Shown one piece after another: positions 58,101 through 64,000 of a stretch of DNA of 64,000 nt. Below the pieces are notes generated by a model. It saw only the letters and a program-made list of their open reading frames with translations, was not told the DNA's origin and did no database searches. Source of the DNA: Stomoxys calcitrans (Eukaryota; Arthropoda; Insecta; Diptera; Muscidae); NCBI RefSeq assembly GCF_963082655.1, contig NC_081555.1, positions 27,057,766-27,121,765 of the forward strand, in the 5' to 3' direction. A program made the translations under genes and the position numbers. Every line of letters starts with the position of its first letter. Positions within the stretch are counted from its first letter, which is position 1.

Positions 58101-58486
58101 GTCACACCGGCGAACGTTTTCGTTGTGATCAATGCAGTGCTGCTTTCTTGCAGCGTTATGGTCTCAACGCTCATTTGAGATCTGTACATGGTGTGGTGGT
58201 TACCTCATTTACAGGGCGTTTACGCAAAGCGGATCAACCCGGCGGCGTTGGTGATGGCAATGAAGAGATGCCCCCAACTTCCGAGGAACTTATGGGTGAG
58301 GAGGCACCTGCCGAAGCATCGCAGTCATTAACATCCATGCAACATAATACTGAAAATTCAACCACACCTCCCTTGTATTTGGGTCAACATTTATTGAATC
58401 CCATGGCCGTGGTGTCTACGGTACAAACCCCCTCCATAGATCCAGCTCTATTGCCACCGCCACATCCAACGCCCACACATTTGTAA
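52104..58486 (+). CDS. ZAD-C2H2 zinc-finger protein, long isoform (13 fingers, 848 aa)
   Basis: Exons 52104-52762, 56227-56519, 56835-57873 and 57931-58486 join to 849 codons including stop. Exon 1 encodes a ZAD domain (C13, C16, C64, C67), an arthropod dimerisation module, and three C2H2 fingers (C130, C158, C190 start them). Exon 2 is acidic and ends in IK. Exon 3 adds an acidic stretch (about 370-432) and seven fingers from residue 472; the seventh is completed across the 57-bp last intron. Exon 4 carries three more fingers (to about 750), including TGEKP linkers, then a Pro/Ser-rich tail. The exon 2 donor is non-canonical GC (AG|GCAAGT); a GT two bases later would give an immediate stop with either acceptor. 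ATG context (AACAATGG) is good. Likely a nuclear sequence-specific DNA-binding protein; its targets cannot be read from sequence. I cannot name the Drosophila orthologue. Confidence 0.85.
53055..53910 (+). repeat. Repeat family D fragments (three)
   Basis: Pieces at 53055-53215, 53540-53790 and 53800-53905 share the CGGTGCCGCCCGGCCTCTCA or GTGGCGATCCTCGTC blocks; between them is unidentified sequence. Confidence 0.6.
54050..54895 (+). mobile_element. LINE-C 3' end in two tandem copies (423-bp period)
   Basis: AGACTTGAAGAGGTCTACCG occurs at 54055 and 54478. Each copy encodes a C-terminal Cys/His cluster (EDVEEEETIE then LLCVCPA) and ends TGATGGCAGACTGCCA(C/A)TT plus AACCTAACCTA. Confidence 0.75.
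54896..55035 (+). repeat. Repeat family D 3' part
   Basis: GACCGGTCTCTCTCTGAGAC and GCGGCTACTCCGTATAAGGA match the end of the 50.9-kb copy. Confidence 0.5.
55140..55454 (-). mobile_element. tRNA-derived SINE in ZAD gene intron 1
   Basis: Near full length, reverse orientation; B box GGTTCGAATCC (minus) near 55397, tail at 55145. Confidence 0.85.
55455..56060 (-). mobile_element. LINE-A RT thumb fragments, two copies
   Basis: CCTATGCCAAGACAA, TTGTCCTTAT and TCTACCAAACTATTGAGGC-type blocks occur at 55.55-55.69 and 55.75-55.95 kb, minus-oriented. Confidence 0.65.
56518..56525 (+). promoter_or_regulatory. Non-canonical GC-AG 5' splice site shared by two 3' exon sets
   Basis: The exon-intron boundary reads AAAAG|GCAAGT. 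Apart from GC it is a near-perfect consensus donor, the usual pattern for GC-AG introns. Phase 1 is left at the junction, matched by both acceptors (56835, TT GAG; 61056, TC GAA). Using the GT two bases downstream would produce an immediate TGA with the first acceptor and a TGA four codons on with the second. GC donors are known to be enriched at alternatively spliced junctions. Confidence 0.75.
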
Positions 58487-58581
58487 TATAGATAGATATG
58501 CAAGTATTTAATGTTTATGTTTTGTTTGATACTTAGGCTTAGTTGTATTTTTTCTAATTTATGCAAACATAAATTTTAATC

Positions 58582-58587
58582 AATAAA
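58582..58587 (+). terminator. Poly(A) signal for long ZAD isoform
   Basis: AATAAA 96 bp after the long-isoform stop at 58486. Use of this site before 61 kb is transcribed would favour the 13-finger product. Confidence 0.65.
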
Positions 58588-58659
58588 ATGTAAATTACAA
58601 AATTTTACATACCCCCAAAAAGCATTGGAGTTTGAGCACAGGAAACAAAAGGTAATATA

Positions 58660-59929
58660 TACATTCGAGAAACAACACAAGTGTCTTCGACGGACTATGT
58701 GACCCTTTCGTCATCTATGTACAGCCCCAAAGGTTGTAACGTGGTTTTGTCGAAAGCTGAGGTAAGTTCAGTCGTCTCCGGGATCAATATAAGGATCCAC
58801 CAACCTGAAGTGATAACACAAGTAAATTAGAATTAGAGGGTTAACAATAAGGTGACTTTATTTAATTTCAATTTTATATTATAATCTAATTGTGTTAGGC
58901 TGTCGTCTTCGGCTCTTCTTTATGAGTGCTCGGTTGGTGTAATCTCGGCGTTGAGGCCTTCGCAAGTTCAAGGCCCCCTTGTTGGTGCTTTAGGACGGTG
59001 CAGTTGTCGACTGCATGCGATTTATTGTTGATCGGGAACTTTCGGTGGGCGTTAAGGCAGACTCGATTGGTGTTATCTCGACGATGAGTCCTTCTCAAGT
59101 TCAAGGCCACCTTGTTGGTGCTTTTGGACGGTGCGGTCACCGACAGCAGTTGATTTATTGTTGATCCGGAACATTCGGTGGGCTTAGTGGAAGGCGTCGT
59201 TTGTCGGTGCGGGCTTCGGATGATGTTTGTGATATGTGGCGGGCGCCTTGTGGTCGGACTCCTGTAGGTGAGCAAATTGAGCGCTGGCCTGGCTGAGCTC
59301 GGAATCGTTGTATTCGGAGTCGGAGACTGGTCAGCAAGTACGACGATGACAACGTCTTATGGTTAGCTGGTAGGGAAGGCAGGTGCGCTCTATAACTATA
59401 ATGATATAATTTACATTCGGGATTTCATGTATCGCTACCACAAAGTCTGCGGGATAAAACTATCTTTAGTAAGGGGAGCATATGTGAAAACAACTCTACG
59501 GTTGGCAATTCCATCTAGAGATGCAATTAGGTGTGGGTGCGAGCCAGGCGCGGATGCGAGATAGGCGCGAATGCAACTAGGTGCGGGTGCAACTGGGTAC
59601 GGATGCAGGCTAAGTGCGAATGCGAGCTAAGCCGGATGTGTGGCTGCGAGCCAAGCGCGAATGCAAGCTAAGTGTGGGGCAAAAACATAGAGAGATTTGT
59701 TAGGACAAGTTGTTTCGATTCTGAACACTGCCATTTATCTACTTAGCTGGATGCGAGCTAAGTGCGGATGCAACTTCAAATTAGTCTTCTTTGTGTAAAT
59801 TTGAGGCAGAAATCATGGAAATTCCGCCTATACTCCTATTGGCAGAATTCAACACATTTAACACATTCTTTGTCTTGTGCGTGGAATTGCGCTTTTTTGT
59901 CATTTTTATACCCACCACCTTGATCTTCC
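58660..59929. other. Repeat-rich intronic region between alternative 3' ends
   Basis: A ~133-bp unit (CAAGTTCAAGGC...TTTATTGTTGATC) is present twice at 58.93-59.19 kb. A short tandem repeat of GCGAATGC(G/A)AGCTAAGT type spans about 59525-59775. Minus frames across it show no protein features. Confidence 0.55.
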
Positions 59930-60850
59930 AGTATTGCCATCTGGAAGATCATGTTACACGGATGGATCAAAGCTAGAGGACAGAACCCAAAGAACTGAGA
60001 ACCCAGGGGCTGAGATCTGTTTTAGACTGACTAACCATAATACGGTCCTGCAGGCGGAGATCCGGTTGATCACGGAATGTGTGAAGTGGTGTGGTGCTAA
60101 CGCATCACATCTTTACCGACAGTAAAATCGCCTTAGGGGCAATAAAAACCAGGACGGTAAGGTTACGAACAGCCTTGCAGTCTCTGAGGATGGGAAAATC
60201 CGCATCGTTTGGGTGCCGGGCCATAACGAAATAAGGGGAAATGAAAGGGCAGACGATTTGGCGGTGAAGGCAAGAGGACTGCCGTCAATAAACTTAGGTA
60301 ACCCGAAGCCTTTCCGGTCGACGCAGACCGAGTTAAGGGAGTGGGCGACGAATGCACATGCAACTTTGTGAAACAGCGAAACGGTCGGTAGGACGGGGAA
60401 AATCCTACGGGGGGTTTCAGATCGTGAGAAGACGAGGCTATTACTGAAAGGATGTAAGAAGGAGGTCAGTATAGCTATTGGTATCATAACAGGACACATA
60501 GGACTACGAGCTCACTTATGTAAAATCGGTGAGTCAAGTGATAGCATGTGTAGGGCATGATGAGGAAGATGATGAGACGTTAGAGCATTTCCTTTGTCAT
60601 TGCCCGGCTTTCGCGTCTAACAGATACCGGCACTTAGGTGGAGACACAATACCAGACATGAACCAACTTAGGGTAGTGGTATTGAAAACAATTAAGGATT
60701 TTGTAAGTAGCACTGAATTCCCAACTTAAAATTTTCTTTTTAGAGGTGATATTATAGTCTTTTTTGAGCGCACAACAAGCCGATCACTGGCTTAGGTGTA
60801 TGTCCATAGTGCCATGGGGCGGATTAATATCTGCACCCTCTTTTCAACCT
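59930..60850 (+). mobile_element. LINE-A 3' portion with 3' UTR
   Basis: RNase H scraps (DGSKLEDRT, NHNTVLQAEI), then the AAGACGAGGCTATTACTG block, C-terminal Cys/His (DDETLEHFLCHC), the end DFVSSTEFPT and a 3' UTR finishing CCTCTTTTCAACCTAACCTA. Lies in the long intron of the short ZAD isoform. Confidence 0.75.
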
Positions 60851-60965
60851 AACCTATACCCAACACCATAGGATGGGGGTATACTAATCTAGTCATTCCG
60901 TTTGCAACACTTCGAAATATTGATCTAGGATCCCATAAAGTGTATATATATATTCTTTGACACCA
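60851..60965 (+). mobile_element. DINE-like left-end fragment
   Basis: TATACCCAACACCATAGGAT then GGGGTATACTAATC hairpin and ~80 bp of the left region; ends 90 bp before the alternative acceptor. Confidence 0.6.
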
Positions 60966-61055
60966 ACCCTCTAAAGTAAAGTATTATTCAACTTCCATGC
61001 ACCAACTCGAAATGTGTTTCTTAAAAACTTTTTCCTTTCCTTATTTCTTTTGCAG

Positions 61056-61609
61056 TCGAACCCATTGAAATAATGGATAACTACAGTTACGATGATTACG
61101 AATATGTTGATGGTGTGAAACGGCAAATGGAAAAGGATAGCTCCGCAAATGAGATTATTACTCCCACATACAATATAAAGGATGACATACAAGACGACAT
61201 GCACGACGAAATACACGACGACATACGAGACATAAAAGAAGAACACCAACGTTATTTTGATGAAAGTGATATGAGCCATTTGCTGGATTATCCTGAACCA
61301 GGAAACAGCATTGATAACCTGGTATATATGCGCAATGAGGTTACCAATTTATATCACTGCGACCAGTGTCCATTGGAATTTAAATTGCTGCGAAACCTAA
61401 GGCGACACCTGCTAACGCACTCCGATAATCGGCCATTTAATTGTGAATTTTGTGAAAAGACCTTTAAACGCAAGGATAATTTGCAAAAGCATTTACGTGA
61501 TATACATTCCGAAAAGCATTTTTCATGCAAGGCATGCGATAAAGGTTTTGCCACCTATGGCCAGTTACAACGACATCAGCTAACACAACGTCACCGAAAA
61601 AACCGATGA
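61056..61609 (+). CDS. Alternative 3'-terminal exon of the ZAD gene (short isoform, 501 aa)
   Basis: An open frame starts right after the acceptor TTCTTTTGCAG and has the phase needed to join exon 2 (56519): 659+293+554 nt = 502 codons including stop. It encodes VEPIEIMDN, an acidic Asp/Tyr/His-rich region with DDIQDD, DEIHDD and DDIRD repeats, and three C2H2 fingers (first Cys at residue 419), ending QRHRKNR. The resulting protein has the same ZAD and first three fingers as the long isoform, then a different C-terminus. The alternative is an independent neighbouring gene, but the first in-frame Met lies inside the acidic region, no ZAD or 5' exon is visible nearby, and the exon begins exactly at a strong acceptor. 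Spliced together, the 3' unit lies 4.5 kb downstream of the shared donor. Confidence 0.75.
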
Positions 61610-61613
61610 ACCT

Positions 61614-61645
61614 AAACACACACACACACACACACACACACACCC
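61614..61645. repeat. (CA)n microsatellite
   Basis: About 14 CA units just after the short-isoform stop codon, in its probable 3' UTR. Confidence 0.9.
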
Positions 61646-62178
61646 ATACACATGCCACTATCGAAGACACAAATCGCTATTGATTCACATGGGAATTGTT
61701 GAGACAAGGACTTGTAAAGGACTAATTACACAAGTGTATGAAGCTTTTGCCAAAGAGATTTGCAAGCATATTTGGAAAGACGATAACAAAAAGCCCATTA
61801 TACTTTTGTTTCTAACTTAATATTTTGTAAACTAAAAAAATTCTATTTGTAAAAACCAAAAAAATCTATATTTCCCTCATTTAGCTTACCATTGTTTAAA
61901 CATATTTTCAACAAAAACAAAATCTTCGACAAAGAAACAAAACATTTACCTACGTACACACATACGCTGTAAGATTTATATTAAGAAACGATACGTTCCA
62001 TCGCATAAAAAATTTTTAAAAATTTTCAATGGAATGCCGCTTTTAATGTTCGAACTAATTTTTTACCTTACATACATATTAATGCACTAGGTGGTATATT
62101 GTCATTTGAATGTAGTATGTTACCATTTAAAAACTCCCTTTGAGTATGGATCTCAATACGGGGGCTACTTTAGTTTGA

Positions 62179-62184
62179 AATAAA
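62179..62184 (+). terminator. Candidate poly(A) signal for short ZAD isoform
   Basis: AATAAA about 570 bp after the stop at 61609; the intervening AT-rich DNA, including a CA run at about 61616-61643, would be the 3' UTR. Confidence 0.5.
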
Positions 62185-62248
62185 TGTATTTTTCTTAATT
62201 TGAACTTACCTAATTCAATGAAATTCAAGTTTGTTTTAAAGGCAGTAG

Positions 62249-62385
62249 GGGTGTCGCACCGCGGCACGCCGTTCGGAATCGACTATAGAAAGAAGGTTCC
62301 TTATTATTGAGCTTCAACATGAATCGGACAGCATTCATTGATATGTGAGAAGTTTGTTTCGGTTCCTCAATGGAATGTTCATGGG
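62249..62385 (+). mobile_element. tRNA-SINE 3' part, split by hAT-like element
   Basis: Matches the 3' half of the SINE family (GGCACGCCGTTCGG...TTCATGGG); its tail resumes at 63151 after the hAT element. The tRNA-like head is missing. Confidence 0.75.
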
Positions 62386-63150
62386 TAGAGATGGGTTTCT
62401 ACCGGGTAAATACCCAACGCTTGGGTAAATTTGGCCCAATATGGACGATATTCAACAAAAAGGTTTAGAGGGGTGCCAAAACGCACTGTTTCAAATTTCA
62501 TCAAAGTCGGATGAAAAATGCTCGTTTTATAGGCTCAATACTTTATTTCGGGAGATCGGTGGTCTATATGGAATCTATACCCAAATAAGGTCCGATCTGG
62601 ACGATATTCAACAAAAACGTTAAGAGGGCAACTCGCTGTACCAAATTTCATCGAAATTGGATGGAAAATTCTCCTTTTACTACCAGAACACACTATGCCA
62701 AATTTCATCGAATTCGAGTAATAAATGGATCTTTTATGGCCTCAATACCCCATATCGAGAAAGCGGGTGGTTGGTCCAATCGCAGCTACATCCAAATATA
62801 GTGCGATCTGAATCGCACCTCACAGAAACGAATAGGGTCCTACCAAAACTCACTGTGCCAAATTTCACGGAAATCGGATTAAAAATGACCAATTTATTGC
62901 CTCAAGATTTTAAGTCTGGAGATCGGTTTATATAGTGGCTATATAAAACTAAAATCCGACTTTATGAGATCAGAAGATCAGTTTTATATCGAAATCATCA
63001 AAAATTTTTTGAAAAATGTTTTTATACCCAAAATATCTGCCAAATTAAAAAAAATACCCAGCATTTGGGTATAAATGGGTAAATACCCGGATATTTACCT
63101 ATTTTTCCGGGTAAATACCTTTTGGGTTAAATACCCATCGCCCATCTCTA
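62386..63150. mobile_element. Non-autonomous hAT-like element (765 bp) with 8-bp target duplication
   Basis: Begins TAGAGATGGG and ends CCCATCTCTA, a 10-bp perfect inverted repeat followed by further GGGTAAATACCC-type inverted motifs. TTCATGGG is duplicated on both sides (62378-62385 and 63151-63158), as expected for hAT. The target is the 3' tail of a SINE. The interior has degenerate repeats around ATTTCATCGAAATCGGAT and no transposase. Confidence 0.8.
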
Positions 63151-63180
63151 TTCATGGGTAAATTTGTATAAACGCGTAAG

Positions 63181-63480
63181 GTTACTTAGGTTAGGTTTAA
63201 TTGGCAGTCTGCCATCAGACTCAATTCGACGTTCGTTCGTCTAAGGAACAGGAGAAGGAAGATGCCTTCTAGTTCCTACAGTTGAACTATCCAGATCGCT
63301 TTAAAATGGCCAAAAATTTAGGAATATTCACATCCTCTAATTTAGACAAGTTCTCAAAGAAATAAGAACCTAAAGTGAAAATGCTTCTGACTGCCAGTGT
63401 GGGACACACACACATCGGATGTTCTATAGTCTCTTCTTCCTAGCTGTTCTCACAGCTTCTGCAAGAATCCACCCGGCACG
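63181..63480 (-). mobile_element. LINE-C 3' end
   Basis: Reverse complement of the 54.05-54.9 kb unit: GGCAGTCTGCCATCAGACTC, GCCTTCTAGTTCCTACAGTT and a Cys/His cluster segment. Confidence 0.7.
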
Positions 63481-63727
63481 GGATAGCGTTAAGCACCACA
63501 CAAGCTGGAACATTGAGTTCGGATCTATGTGGTGTTCATTGCTGTCACGAGAAGCTTAGCTGCGGGCTAAGCCATGCCCCAGTTCCTATGCCTTATTCAT
63601 GGGCAAAATTTGCATTTGAGCAAGGTGTGGTAGCAATGTCCATTCACGGTAACGTGGCGACAAGCATCGTCGACGAAGAAGAAGTATGGCCCTATGATGA
63701 AACCGGCATGCAAACTGCACCAAAGAG

Positions 63728-64000
63728 TTATTTTTTGTGGATGAAGTGTTGATTTGTGAAGCACATGTGGATTTTTACCTGACCAATAACGCTAATTTTG
63801 CTTAATGGCGAATCTATTAAGCCAAAAATCGGCTTTCTCACTGGAGATGATTTTGCTTTTTGTGAGTTGAGAGTTATTTTTTGCAGATGAAGTGTTGATT
63901 TGTGAAGCACATGTGGATTTTTACCTAACCAATAACGCTTATTTTGCTTAATGGCGAATCTATTAAGCCAAAATTCGGCTTTCTCACTGAAGATGATTTT
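63728..64000 (+). repeat. ~146-bp tandem repeat at window edge
   Basis: TTATTTTTTG...GATGAAGTGTTGATTTGTGA begins at 63728 and 63874; about 127 bp of the second copy is visible before the window ends. Confidence 0.85.

Noticed and set aside
58895..59352. 126-codon and 65-codon minus frames rich in Thr/Pro/Arg
   Set aside because: They run over a ~133-bp tandem duplication in a ZAD intron; the repeated protein segments follow the DNA repeat and no family is recognised.

Overview
This is eukaryotic nuclear DNA from a higher fly. Introns are short except where transposons fill them. The proteins are insect-type (a ZAD zinc-finger gene, a fly-like Cep164), and the repeats (mariner, DINE-1/mini-me-like elements, RNase-H non-LTR elements, a tRNA-derived SINE) fit a repeat-rich brachyceran genome, probably a calyptrate such as a muscid. 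The exact species cannot be read from the window. No bacterial operon, CRISPR array, rRNA gene or complete tRNA gene was seen.

Layout. About 1-31 kb holds no confident host gene. It is a mosaic of decayed non-LTR retrotransposons (three families, called LINE-A, LINE-B and LINE-C here), a tRNA-derived SINE, mariner-derived MITEs, DINE-1/mini-me-like elements with ~180-bp internal repeats, a ~30-bp minisatellite present as two arrays in opposite orientation, a GC-rich 60/72-bp minisatellite inserted in a LINE, and a mariner copy with one nonsense codon. About 31-42 kb is the minus-strand Cep164 orthologue: five exons, 1505 codons, and a 6-kb first intron full of transposon debris. About 42-48 kb is repeats and featureless AT-rich DNA, including a (TA)87 tract. 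At 48.5-50.2 kb two compact housekeeping genes lie tail to tail: GINS subunit Psf3 (+) and mitochondrial ribosomal protein mRpL14 (-). Their poly(A) signals are 3 bp apart. From 52.1 to 61.6 kb (+) is a ZAD-C2H2 zinc-finger gene. Its shared 5' exons can splice in frame to either of two alternative 3' ends carrying different finger sets. The last 2 kb has a SINE split by a hAT-like element, a LINE-C end and a tandem repeat.

How the genes relate. They do not form a pathway. Cep164 acts at centrioles and basal bodies, Psf3 in the replicative helicase, mRpL14 in the mitochondrial large ribosomal subunit, and the ZAD protein is a likely DNA-binding regulator. The strongest observation is the ZAD locus: one weak GC-AG 5' splice site is phase-compatible with two 3' exon sets (848-aa and 501-aa proteins), and both junctions recreate the same I-K-V-E motif. 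Exon structures were built by hand from splice signals, reading phase and recalled protein family features; no database search was run.
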